A program made the translations under genes and the position numbers. The notes beneath the pieces are model-generated. The model saw nothing but the letters and a program-made list of their open reading frames with translations. It was not told where the DNA came from and searched no databases. Source: Alistipes timonensis JC136 (GTDB lineage Bacteria > Bacteroidota > Bacteroidia > Bacteroidales > Rikenellaceae). Taken from it: a stretch of 64,000 nt of DNA. Of the stretch, positions 16,915 to 25,393 are shown piece by piece. The first letter of the stretch is position 1, and every line of letters begins with the position of its first letter. The DNA lies in contig NZ_FNRI01000001.1 in NCBI RefSeq assembly GCF_900107675.1, positions 434,001-498,000 on the forward strand, given 5' to 3'.

Positions 16915-17122
16915 AACGGTGACGCAGCATTGCGCGGGCCTTTTCGTAGTCTTCCTCACGGACGACGACCTGGGCGGGCATGGTGCCGATAGGATAGATG
17001 GCCGACATATATTCGTTGCGGATCGTCGACCAGATGCCGGCGCTGTCGAGCATGGATTTGCTGATCTCGGCTTCCGTGATGGTGTTGTACTCCGCCAGTA
17101 CAACCAAAGTGTCGTCTTGCAT
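16913..17122 (-). CDS. DUF2007 domain protein
   Basis: The 69-residue protein matches the DUF2007 (putative signal-transducing) family: VVLAEYNTITEAEISKSMLDSAGI is the typical first helix, followed by a strand with VVVREEDYEKARAML at the end. It has an alpha-beta fold related to ACT/P-II-like folds, with no proven function. It is divergent from dnaE, with its own promoter. Confidence 0.8.
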   Translation of the reverse strand: MQDDTLVVLAEYNTITEAEISKSMLDSAGIWSTIRNEYMSAIYPIGTMPAQVVVREEDYEKARAMLRHR

Positions 17123-17147
17123 AATTTTCCGGTTTTGGTTGGATATC

Positions 17148-17178
17148 TAAAGTTAAGCATTTTGTTGATAAAATGCAA
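17148..17178 (-). promoter_or_regulatory. Promoter of the DUF2007 gene (TTG, 20-bp spacer, TAACTTTA)
   Basis: On the minus strand, TTG (17178-17176) is followed 20 bp later by TAACTTTA (17155-17148), one base off TAnnTTTG. The ATG is at 17122. Confidence 0.55.
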
Positions 17179-17211
17179 GACTCCTGCCATAGAAATTACC
17201 GGAAAATAGGT

Positions 17212-17219
17212 TATCTTTG
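17212..17219 (+). promoter_or_regulatory. -7 box TATCTTTG of dnaE
   Basis: A perfect box 25 bp upstream of the ATG at 17245. It excludes the upstream in-frame start at 17173. Confidence 0.7.
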
Positions 17220-17244
17220 CATGTATATAAATAGTGACGCAATC

Positions 17245-20200
17245 ATGCCGCAATTCGTACATCTTCACGTACACACCCAATATTCGATTCTCGACGGACA
17301 AGCCAGCATCCAGCGGCTCGTCGACAAGGCCATGGACGACGGACAGCCGGGCATAGCCGTGACGGATCACGGCGACATGTTCGGTATCAAAGAGTTCTAC
17401 AACTACGTCCAGAAAGTCAAAGGCAAGCTTAAGGGCAAAGCCGCCGAATGCGAGGCGCGGATCGCCGCCCTGCGCGACGGCACGGAGGCTGCGGCCGACC
17501 CCGCTGGGGAGATCGCCAAGTGCGAAAAGCAGTTGGAGGACCTCCGACGCAAACTGGCTTTCAAACCCATCATCGGCTGCGAGGTCTACGTGGCGCGCCG
17601 CCGCCTGCACGACAAGGAGGGCAAGCCCGACCAGAGCGGTTATCACCTGATCCTGCTGGCCAAGAACCTCAAGGGGTATCATAATCTCATAAAGATCGTC
17701 TCAAAAGCATGGACCGAAGGTTTCTACATGCGTCCGCGAACGGACCGCGTGGAGCTGGAGAAGTACCACGAGGGGCTGATCTGCTGCTCAGCCTGTCTGG
17801 CCGGCGAGGTGCCGCGTTCGATCACGGCGAACGACCTCGAACGGGCCGACGAGTCGATCCGATGGCACAAGAAGGTTTTCGGAGACGATTATTACCTCGA
17901 GCTGCAGTTGCACAAGGCGACTGTCGAACGGGCCAACCACGAGGCCTACCCCATGCAGCTGCATGTGAACAAACACCTGCGCGAACTGGCCGCGAAGCAC
18001 AACGTGCGGATGGTCTGCACCAACGACGTGCATTTCGTGGATGAGGACAACGCCGAGGCGCACGACCGTCTGATCTGTCTCTCGACAGGCAAGGACCTCG
18101 ATGACCCGAAGCGTATGCTCTACTCCAAGCAGGAGTGGCTGAAAACGACGGCCGAAATGGCCGCGATATTCGGCGAGACCGACCCCGAGGCGATGGCGAC
18201 GACCGTCGATATCTGCAATCAGGTCGAATGTTATTCGATCGACCATGCGCCGATCATGCCCGAGTTCGAGATTCCCGAGGAGTTCGGCACCGAGGCGGAG
18301 TACCGCGCCCGGCTCACGGAGCAAGACCTGTTCGACGAATTTACACGCGACGAGAACGGTAATGTGGTGATGTCGGAGGAAGCGGCCCGCAAGAAAATCG
18401 AGAGCCTGGGCGGTTACGACAAGTTGTACCGCATCAAATTCGAGGCCGACTACCTCGCCAAGCTGACGTTCGAAGGTGCCCACAGGCGCTACGGCGAGCA
18501 ACTGACCGAAGAGCAGGAGGAGCGGCTGCGGTTCGAGCTGCACATCATGAAGACGATGGGTTTCCCGGGTTACTTCCTTATCGTGCAGGACTTTATCCGT
18601 GCCGCCCGCGAGGAACTGGATGTCTCGGTGGGTCCCGGCCGTGGTTCGGCCGCCGGATCGGCCGTGGCTTACTGTCTCGGGATCACGCAGATCGACCCCA
18701 TCGCCTATGACCTGCTGTTCGAGCGTTTCCTGAACCCCGACCGCATCTCGTTGCCCGATATCGACGTGGATTTCGATGACGACGGCCGCGGGCGCGTGCT
18801 GAACTGGGTGACGCAGAAATACGGCAAGGAGAAGGTGGCGCACATCATCACCTACGGTACGATGGCCACCAAGCTGGCCATCAAAGACGTGGCACGTGTG
18901 CAGAAACTCCTGCTCTCGGAGTCGGACCGACTCTGCAAACTGGTGCCCGACAAAATTCCGGACAAAAAACTCAACCTGCAGAACGCCATCGACTACGTGC
19001 CCGAGCTGAAAGCCGCCGAGCAATCGAGCGACCCCGTGCTGAGGGACACGATTCGCTATGCCAAGATGCTGGAGGGCAACGTCCGCAATACGGGCGTCCA
19101 TGCCTGCGGTACGATCATCTGCCGCGACGACATCACCGACTGGGTGCCCGTCTCGACGGCCGACGACAAGGAGACCGGCGAGAAGATGCTCGTCACGCAG
19201 TATGAAGGTTCGGTGATCGAGGACACGGGACTTATCAAGATGGACTTCCTGGGTCTGAAAACCCTCTCGATCATCAAGGACGCCGTGGAGAACGTCCGTC
19301 TGACCAAGGGCGTGAAGATCGACATCGACGACTTCACGATCATCAACGACCCGGCGACCTACAAGCTCTACGGCGAGGGCCGCACCGTCGGAACGTTCCA
19401 ATTCGAGTCCGCGGGCATGCAGAAGTACCTGCGCGAACTGCAGCCCTCGACCTTCGAGGACCTGATCGCGATGAACGCACTCTACCGTCCGGGCCCGATG
19501 GACTACATTCCGGATTTCATTGCCCGCAAACACGGCCGCAGTCCCATCGAGTACGATATCCCCGTGATGGAGAAGTACCTGAAGGATACGTACGGCATCA
19601 CGGTCTACCAGGAGCAGGTCATGCTCTTGTCGCGTCTGTTGGCCAACTTCACCCGCGGCGAGTCGGACACGCTGCGCAAGGCCATGGGTAAGAAGCTCAA
19701 GGACAAGCTGGACCATCTCAAGCCCAAGTTCATCGAAGGCGGCAAGAAGAACGGCCACGATCCGAAGGTGCTCGAAAAAATCTGGGGCGACTGGGAGAAA
19801 TTCGCCTCTTACGCGTTCAATAAATCGCACGCCACGTGTTATTCGTGGGTGGCTTACCAGACTGCCTACCTCAAAGCCAACTACCCTTCGGAGTACATGG
19901 CCGCCGTGCTGAGCCGAAACCTGACGAACATCGAGCAGCTGACGCTCTACATGAACGAGTGCAAGCGAATGGGCATCAGCGTACTGGGTCCCGACATCAA
20001 CGAGTCGATGCGGCAGTTCTCGGCCAACCTCGCCGGCGATGTCCGTTTCGGACTGGCCGCCGTGAAGGGCGTCGGGGAGGCCGCCGTGGAGAGCATCATC
20101 GCCGAGCGCAAGGCCAACGGTCCGTTCAAGGACGTTTACGACTTTATCGAGCGGGTGAACTACTCGCTGGTCAACCGCAAATGCCTCGAAAACCTCGCCT

Positions 20201-21054
20201 ACGCCGGAGCTTTCGACTCGATTGCGGATTTCTCGCGCTGCAAGTTTTTCGGCGTGGATGCCCGTGACGCCAACGGCATCACTTTCATCGAGCAGTTGAT
20301 GCGCTACGGACAGCGGTTCCAGACCGAGCAGAACAATGCTCAGCAAAGCCTGTTCGGCGGTGAGGGCCATGTGGATATCCAGCGTCCGGTGCTTCCGGCG
20401 TGTGCCGAGTGGAGCCAGCTGGAGAAACTCACGAAGGAGCGCGAAATGGTGGGGCTTTACCTCTCGGCACACCCGCTGGACGATTATAAAATCATCATCG
20501 ACCACATGTGCAAGACCCAGCTTTCGGAGTTGGAGAACCTCGACGCCATCAAAGGGCAGGAGGTCGCCGTGGCGGGAATGGTCGTGAGCGTGCAAAACCT
20601 GATGACCAAGACCGGAAAACCGTGGGGCAAATTCAAGCTGGAGGACTATAACGGCGCACACGAGTTCGCCCTCTTCGGCAAGGATTATGAGAATTTCCGG
20701 AAATACCTCTTCGCGGACTACTTCCTGTTCGTCCGCGGCAAGGTGCAGCCCAAACCTTATAACGACAAGGAGTTGGAGTTCAAGATCATCTCGATGGTCC
20801 AGCTGCAGGAGATGCGCGAAACGATCAAGACGATGGTCGTGCAGCTGCCGATCGGGGACGTGACCGAAACGCTGATCCGCGACCTGACAGAGAAGGTCCG
20901 GGAGTCGAAGGGCGACACGCTGCTGCGCCTGAGCGTCTACGACCGCGAGGCTCAGGTCTCGCTGAGCCTCTTCTCGAAGAGTCACAGGGTGAGCCTCACG
21001 CAATCCCTGGTCGGATATTTGGAGGAGAACCAGATACGCTATTCGATCGCATAA
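17245..21054 (+). CDS. dnaE: DNA polymerase III alpha subunit
   Basis: The 1269-residue C-family polymerase begins with a PHP domain (HLHVHTQYSILDG, residues 6-18). Its catalytic Asp motif PDIDVDFDD is near residue 504, preceded by GPGRGSAAGS near 467, and helix-hairpin-helix and OB-fold regions lie toward the C-terminus (near 1095-1170). It is the replicative polymerase. Relative to E. coli, about 60 residues rich in Lys, Glu and Ala are inserted in the PHP domain (about residues 61-110, before FKPIIGCEVYVA) and look coiled-coil. Another charged insertion lies near residue 370. The start follows the promoter box. trxA follows after 39 bp. Confidence 0.97.
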   Translation: MPQFVHLHVHTQYSILDGQASIQRLVDKAMDDGQPGIAVTDHGDMFGIKEFYNYVQKVKGKLKGKAAECEARIAALRDGTEAAADPAGEIAKCEKQLEDLRRKLAFKPIIGCEVYVARRRLHDKEGKPDQSGYHLILLAKNLKGYHNLIKIVSKAWTEGFYMRPRTDRVELEKYHEGLICCSACLAGEVPRSITANDLERADESIRWHKKVFGDDYYLELQLHKATVERANHEAYPMQLHVNKHLRELAAKHNVRMVCTNDVHFVDEDNAEAHDRLICLSTGKDLDDPKRMLYSKQEWLKTTAEMAAIFGETDPEAMATTVDICNQVECYSIDHAPIMPEFEIPEEFGTEAEYRARLTEQDLFDEFTRDENGNVVMSEEAARKKIESLGGYDKLYRIKFEADYLAKLTFEGAHRRYGEQLTEEQEERLRFELHIMKTMGFPGYFLIVQDFIRAAREELDVSVGPGRGSAAGSAVAYCLGITQIDPIAYDLLFERFLNPDRISLPDIDVDFDDDGRGRVLNWVTQKYGKEKVAHIITYGTMATKLAIKDVARVQKLLLSESDRLCKLVPDKIPDKKLNLQNAIDYVPELKAAEQSSDPVLRDTIRYAKMLEGNVRNTGVHACGTIICRDDITDWVPVSTADDKETGEKMLVTQYEGSVIEDTGLIKMDFLGLKTLSIIKDAVENVRLTKGVKIDIDDFTIINDPATYKLYGEGRTVGTFQFESAGMQKYLRELQPSTFEDLIAMNALYRPGPMDYIPDFIARKHGRSPIEYDIPVMEKYLKDTYGITVYQEQVMLLSRLLANFTRGESDTLRKAMGKKLKDKLDHLKPKFIEGGKKNGHDPKVLEKIWGDWEKFASYAFNKSHATCYSWVAYQTAYLKANYPSEYMAAVLSRNLTNIEQLTLYMNECKRMGISVLGPDINESMRQFSANLAGDVRFGLAAVKGVGEAAVESIIAERKANGPFKDVYDFIERVNYSLVNRKCLENLAYAGAFDSIADFSRCKFFGVDARDANGITFIEQLMRYGQRFQTEQNNAQQSLFGGEGHVDIQRPVLPACAEWSQLEKLTKEREMVGLYLSAHPLDDYKIIIDHMCKTQLSELENLDAIKGQEVAVAGMVVSVQNLMTKTGKPWGKFKLEDYNGAHEFALFGKDYENFRKYLFADYFLFVRGKVQPKPYNDKELEFKIISMVQLQEMRETIKTMVVQLPIGDVTETLIRDLTEKVRESKGDTLLRLSVYDREAQVSLSLFSKSHRVSLTQSLVGYLEENQIRYSIA

Positions 21055-21093
21055 TCGTACATACATCAATAATCAACAAAAAAACACAAAGCA

Positions 21094-21408
21094 ATGGCAT
21101 TGGCAATCAACAAAGACAATTTCGAAGGGCTGCTCGCAGGCGACCAGCCGGTAGTCATCGACTTCTGGGCCGAATGGTGCGGTCCCTGCCGCACGATGTC
21201 GCCCATCGTGGACGAACTGGCGACCGAATACGAAGGCAAGGCGGTCATCGGTAAGTGCGACGTCGAGGAGAACGACGACATTACGATGAAATACGGCGTA
21301 AGAAACATCCCGACGATCATCTTCCTCAAAGGCGGTGAAGTTGTGGACAAGCAGGTGGGCGCCTGCTCGAAGGATGCGCTGAGAGAGAAGATCGAAAAAC
21401 TGTTCTGA
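21094..21408 (+). CDS. trxA: Thioredoxin
   Basis: The 104-residue protein has the canonical active site WCGPC (Cys29, Cys32), the buried Asp23 and the cis-proline in RNIPTI. There is no signal peptide, so it acts in the cytoplasm as a general disulfide reductant. It lies 39 bp after dnaE and 2 bp before an aldose epimerase gene. Confidence 0.96.
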   Translation: MALAINKDNFEGLLAGDQPVVIDFWAEWCGPCRTMSPIVDELATEYEGKAVIGKCDVEENDDITMKYGVRNIPTIIFLKGGEVVDKQVGACSKDALREKIEKLF

Positions 21409-21410
21409 GG

Positions 21411-22403
21411 ATGCTGCGTACCGTCGACTTCCACGGCCTGAAAGCCGTCGAATTTTCCAAGGGAGATTACACGGCGCTGCTGGTGCCGGAAATGGGTGCG
21501 AACCTCGTGCGGCTGGCCAATACGCGGCTGGGTGCGGAGATTCTGCGCACACCCGGGGCCGACGAGATCGAGGTCTTCAAAAGCCGTCCGCAGGTATTCG
21601 GACTGCCGATCCTCTTCCCGCCCAACCGCATCGCCGACGGCCGTTACACCTTCGAAGGCCGCACCTACCAATACCCGATCACCATCGAAAAGGAGCAAAA
21701 CTACCACCACGGGGTGCTCAAAAGCGAGGCTTTCATTGTTTCGAAAGCCCGCGAGACAGCCGAGGAGGTGATGGTCGAGTGCCGTTACTACGCCAATGCG
21801 GGTAACGACGCCGTGTTCCGCGACTTTCCGCACGAATTCAAATGCAAGATCACCTACTGGCTCTCGGCCGACGGGCTGGAGCAGGAGGTGATGTTTTCGA
21901 ACCGCAGCAAGATGCGGATGCCCATAGGCGTGGGATTCCATACCCCGCTGTGCATTCCTTTTGCCGGGGGCGACGCCGCGGATTACGTGATGCGCGTGGC
22001 CGTCGGCGAGCAGGTCGAGCTCAGCGAACGCAACCTCCCGACAGGTCGCAAGCTGCCTTTGTCGGAGCAATTTTCCAAATTGCGTCACGAAGGGCTGCAA
22101 GTTACCGACTGTGAACCGATCGAGGCGGGCTTCACACTGAAAGAGATCGACGTGGACGGCAAATCGTTCCGCGGGGCGCTGGTCGAGAACCGGCGCACGG
22201 GTGCGCGGATTTTCTACGAAGTGGATTCCCAAACGACCTATTGGACGATCTGGAATAACGGAGGCCAGGTCCCCTACTGCTGTCCCGAGCCGCAGTCGTG
22301 GACCACGAACGCCCCCAACCTGCCGAACCCCTCGGCCGAAGGCTTCCGGGCCGTCGCCCCGGGAGAGTCATGGCGCATGGTGTTTCACCTTTACGCGCGA
22401 TAG
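21411..22403 (+). CDS. Aldose 1-epimerase family protein
   Basis: The 330-residue protein has the galactose mutarotase-like beta-sandwich pattern: MGANLVRLANTRLG near residue 30, a FGLPILFPPNRIADGRYTF segment near 65, HHGVLKS near 100 (substrate His), GFHTPLCIPF near 175 and a C-terminal CCPEPQSWTTNAPN with a conserved Glu. Such enzymes interconvert alpha and beta anomers of sugars or hexose phosphates. The exact sugar is unknown. It begins 2 bp after trxA, so it is likely translationally coupled, and ends at a strong bidirectional terminator. Confidence 0.85.
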   Translation: MLRTVDFHGLKAVEFSKGDYTALLVPEMGANLVRLANTRLGAEILRTPGADEIEVFKSRPQVFGLPILFPPNRIADGRYTFEGRTYQYPITIEKEQNYHHGVLKSEAFIVSKARETAEEVMVECRYYANAGNDAVFRDFPHEFKCKITYWLSADGLEQEVMFSNRSKMRMPIGVGFHTPLCIPFAGGDAADYVMRVAVGEQVELSERNLPTGRKLPLSEQFSKLRHEGLQVTDCEPIEAGFTLKEIDVDGKSFRGALVENRRTGARIFYEVDSQTTYWTIWNNGGQVPYCCPEPQSWTTNAPNLPNPSAEGFRAVAPGESWRMVFHLYAR

Positions 22404-22420
22404 GTTTTGCAGGGCAATGA

Positions 22421-22451
22421 AAAAGGGAATCGGTTATCGATTCCCTTTTTT
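22421..22451. terminator. Bidirectional terminator between the epimerase and nitroreductase genes
   Basis: AAAAGGGAATCG (22421-22432) pairs perfectly with CGATTCCCTTTT (22438-22449) and has T-rich tails on both strands. It separates two convergent genes. Confidence 0.88.
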
Positions 22452-22454
22452 GTT

Positions 22455-22982
22455 TCAAAATGTTTCGTAGAAAACTGTTTTGTCGAGCGGCTTGCGCAGC
22501 GTGTCGTGGCGGTCGGGATCGGCCGGGATGCCGTCGCCGTAGCCGATCAAAAGGATGTTCACGGGCTCCACGTGCGGAGGCAACGAAAACTCCTCGCGCA
22601 CGGCCTCGGGTTTGAACATGCAGATCCACAGCGTGTCGAGGCCCAGCGACGTAGCGGCAAGCATCATGTGGTCGGTGACGATCGAAGCGTCGATGTCGCC
22701 GATCATCTTGTCGTCGTATTTGCGGGTCCACGCCTCGGAGGTGTCGGCGCAGACGATGACGGCCAGCGGAGCCCCGAAATCGCGCGTGCAGCGCGCAAGG
22801 CGTTCCATTCCCTCTTTCGACTGTACGACCACCAACCGTTGGGGCTGCCGGTTGGCGCCCGTGGGGGCTATGCGCCCCGCTTCGAGGATTCGGGCCAGTT
22901 TTTCCGGCTCCACTTGTTTGTCAAAATATTTGCGGCAGGCGTACCGCTTCTTCGCCAGTTTCAGAAAATCGAATGTTTCCAT
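22455..22982 (-). CDS. Nitroreductase family flavoprotein
   Basis: The 175-residue protein matches the short NAD(P)H nitroreductases of anaerobes. RYACRKYFDKQV near residue 13 is the FMN phosphate-binding arginine motif, APTGANRQPQRLVVV lies near 39-53, and a central region has DIDASIVTDHMMLAATSLGLDTLWI near 95-119. It would bind FMN and use NAD(P)H to reduce nitro compounds or quinones. It is monocistronic, with a TATCTTTG promoter at 23080-23073. Confidence 0.88.
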   Translation of the reverse strand: METFDFLKLAKKRYACRKYFDKQVEPEKLARILEAGRIAPTGANRQPQRLVVVQSKEGMERLARCTRDFGAPLAVIVCADTSEAWTRKYDDKMIGDIDASIVTDHMMLAATSLGLDTLWICMFKPEAVREEFSLPPHVEPVNILLIGYGDGIPADPDRHDTLRKPLDKTVFYETF

Positions 22983-23055
22983 TGCCGATAAATTTATATT
23001 TACGCCGGATGCGCGGATCGGGTCCCGAATCCCGGAATTGTCCCGCGCCCTGAAA

Positions 23056-23072
23056 CCGGCGTCTTACGCCGG
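23056..23072. repeat. REP-like hairpin in the nitroreductase leader
   Basis: CCGGCGT-CTT-ACGCCGG is a perfect 7-bp stem with the family's CTT loop, flanked by CCCTGAAA. It lies directly downstream of the nitroreductase -7 box, so it would form at the very 5' end of that mRNA. Confidence 0.65.
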
Positions 23073-23080
23073 CAAAGATA
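23073..23080 (-). promoter_or_regulatory. -7 box TATCTTTG of the nitroreductase gene
   Basis: A perfect minus-strand box. The leader to the ATG at 22982 would be about 85 nt and starts with the REP-like hairpin. Confidence 0.65.
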
Positions 23081-23119
23081 CTAAAAAATCGTGCCGTTGT
23101 GCAAGAGACCGCCCGGTTT

Positions 23120-23172
23120 TGGCAGTCCCGGCTGACAGAATGGCAGAAAAAAATCACTGGCACACCGTTTGT
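23120..23172 (+). promoter_or_regulatory. Candidate sigma-54-type promoter and upstream repeats of htpG
   Basis: TGGCACACCGTTTGT at 23158-23172 matches the -24/-12 consensus except that the final GC is GT and one flanking G is A. Just upstream are three TGRCAG hexamers (23120, 23133, 23141), two of them forming CTGACAGAATGGCAG, which may bind an activator. No TAnnTTTG box is present on this strand before htpG. Confidence 0.45.
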
Positions 23173-23216
23173 TGACTATCCCGATGGAAAATCAATAAAA
23201 CAACAACGATAAGACA

Positions 23217-25277
23217 ATGAAAAACGGAAAAATCGGAGTTACGACGGAGAACATCTTCCCCGTCATCAAAAAATTCCTTTATTCGGAGCATGAAATCTTC
23301 CTGCGCGAGCTGATCTCGAACGCCGTGGATGCTACCCAAAAGTTGAAGACCCTCTCGTCGATCGGTGAAATGAAGGGCGATTTGGGTGACCTGACGATTC
23401 ATGTGGCCGTGGACAAGGAGAAGAAAACACTGACGGTCACGGACCGCGGTGTGGGCATGACGGCCGAGGAGGTGGACAAGTACATCAACCAGATTGCGTT
23501 CTCGGGTGCCGAGGAGTTCATGGAGAAGTACAAGAACCAGGCGATCATCGGCCACTTCGGACTGGGATTCTACTCGGCGTTCATGGTCTCGGACAAAGTC
23601 GAAATCTTTACGAAATCCTTCCGCGAGGGGGCGAAGGCCGTGCATTGGAGCTGCACCGGAACTCCCGAGTTCGAAATGGAGGAGACCGACGAGGCCCGCG
23701 ACCGTGGCACGACCATCGTGCTGCACATCTCGGAGGATGCACTGGAGTATGCCGAGGAGTCGAAGATCGAAGGACTGCTGAAGAAATACTGCCGCTTCCT
23801 GCCCATTCCGATCGCTTTCGGCAAGGTCAAAGAGTGGAAAGACGGCAAGTATGTCGACACGGACAAGGACAACATCATCAACAACATCGAGCCGCTGTGG
23901 ACCCGCAAGCCGGCGGATATCACCGAAGAGCAGTACAAGGAGTTCTACCACGAATTGTACCCGATGGGCGACGAGCCGCTGTTCTCGATTCATCTGAACA
24001 TCGACTACCCGTTCCACCTGACGGGTATCCTCTACTTCCCGAAAATCCGCAACAATTTCGAAATCCAGAAGAACAAGATACAGCTCTATTCGAACCAGGT
24101 TTACGTGACGGACCAGGTCGAGGGCATCGTGCCGGAGTACCTGACGCTGCTGCATGGCGTGATCGACTCACCGGACATTCCGCTGAACGTCTCGCGCAGC
24201 TACCTGCAGAGCGATTCCAACGTGAAGAAGATTTCGAGCTACATCACCCGCAAAGTCGCAGACCGGCTGCAGGAGTTGTTCACGACGATGCGTGCGGACT
24301 ATGAGTCGAAATGGGACGATCTGAAGGTATTTATCCAGTACGGCATTCTCACCGACGAGAAATTCGCCGAAAAAGCCACCGGTTTCATGCTCTGGAAGAA
24401 CACCGAGGGCCAGTATTTCACCCCGAAGGAGTACACCGAGAAGGTAAAGGAGAACCAGACCGACAAGAACAAGACCGTGGTGTTCCTCTACGTGGACGAC
24501 CCCGTGGCGAAATACACCTCGCTGGAGGCCGCCAAGGGCAAAGGCTACGACGTGTTGGTGATGGACGGCCAGTTGGACAACCACTACATCAACTGGTACG
24601 AGTCGAAAGAGAAGGAGACGTGCTTCGTGCGTGTGGACAGCGATGTCGTCGACAAACTCATCCAGAAGGAGGAGAACGTCAAAATGTCGCTTTCCGAAGC
24701 GCAGCAGGAGGTGCTGGAGCCCGTTTTCGAGAGCCAGATGCCCAAGGATGACAAGATTCACTACAACATCTCGTTCGAAGCCATGTCGCCCGACGAAGCG
24801 CCGGTAGTCATCACTCAGAACGAATTCATGCGTCGTATGAAAGAGATGGCTGCGATGGGCGGCGGGGGCATGAGCCAGTTCTACGGCCAGATGCCCGACA
24901 ACTTCACCATCGCAGTAAACGGCAACCACCCCATCGTCATCGATATCCTGGCTGACGTGGAGAAAGCTTACGGCGACAAACTGCGGACCGTCACCAAGAA
25001 GATCGACGCCGCGGTAGCTGAGGAGAAGCGCTTCGACGAGGTTGTGAAGGGTAAGAAAGAGGAGGAACTGACACCCGAGGAGAAATCCACCCGCGAGGAG
25101 CTGTCGAAGAAGATCGTCACCCTGCGCGACGAGCGCAACGAGCGCCTGCGCGAGATCGGCGGCGAGAACCGCCTCGTCAAGCAGATCATCGACCTGGCGC
25201 TGCTCACCAACGGCATGCTGAAAGGCAAGAATCTCACGGATTTCATCCAGCGGTCGATCTCGCTGATCGAGAAATAA
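23217..25277 (+). CDS. htpG: Molecular chaperone HtpG (Hsp90)
   Basis: The 686-residue protein has a GHKL ATPase domain with ELISNAVDATQKLK near residue 27, DRGVGMT near 77 and GHFGLGFYSAFMV near 111. A middle domain carries RNNFEIQKNKIQLYSNQVYV near 280, and the C-terminal dimerization domain includes a charged EEKRFDEVVKGKKEEEL region. HtpG is an ATP-driven dimeric chaperone. It has a sigma-54-like promoter rather than the usual -7 box, which suits a stress gene, and ends at a strong terminator. Confidence 0.97.
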   Translation: MKNGKIGVTTENIFPVIKKFLYSEHEIFLRELISNAVDATQKLKTLSSIGEMKGDLGDLTIHVAVDKEKKTLTVTDRGVGMTAEEVDKYINQIAFSGAEEFMEKYKNQAIIGHFGLGFYSAFMVSDKVEIFTKSFREGAKAVHWSCTGTPEFEMEETDEARDRGTTIVLHISEDALEYAEESKIEGLLKKYCRFLPIPIAFGKVKEWKDGKYVDTDKDNIINNIEPLWTRKPADITEEQYKEFYHELYPMGDEPLFSIHLNIDYPFHLTGILYFPKIRNNFEIQKNKIQLYSNQVYVTDQVEGIVPEYLTLLHGVIDSPDIPLNVSRSYLQSDSNVKKISSYITRKVADRLQELFTTMRADYESKWDDLKVFIQYGILTDEKFAEKATGFMLWKNTEGQYFTPKEYTEKVKENQTDKNKTVVFLYVDDPVAKYTSLEAAKGKGYDVLVMDGQLDNHYINWYESKEKETCFVRVDSDVVDKLIQKEENVKMSLSEAQQEVLEPVFESQMPKDDKIHYNISFEAMSPDEAPVVITQNEFMRRMKEMAAMGGGGMSQFYGQMPDNFTIAVNGNHPIVIDILADVEKAYGDKLRTVTKKIDAAVAEEKRFDEVVKGKKEEELTPEEKSTREELSKKIVTLRDERNERLREIGGENRLVKQIIDLALLTNGMLKGKNLTDFIQRSISLIEK

Positions 25278-25302
25278 GTTTCCAGCAGTTTTATAGAGAG
25301 GA

Positions 25303-25375
25303 GAGCCGCACCCGAAAGTGCGGCTCTTTTTCAATCGGATAACGACGACGACCGCCCCGAAAGAGGCGGTCGTCG
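25303..25375. terminator. htpG terminator and adjacent hairpin between convergent genes
   Basis: GAGCCGCAC (25303-25311) pairs with GTGCGGCTC (25318-25326), followed by TTTTT, and is a good terminator for htpG. A second perfect 11-bp hairpin (25346-25356 with 25365-25375) lacks a U-tract and may serve the opposing ABC-F gene. Confidence 0.8.
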
Positions 25376-25393
25376 GTTGTCGGGAACGGCCGT

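Noticed and set aside
17788..21069. A 1093-codon open frame on the minus strand opposite dnaE
   Set aside because: It mirrors the dnaE codons in a high-GC gene, has no family motif and no promoter box; the plus-strand protein is unmistakable.
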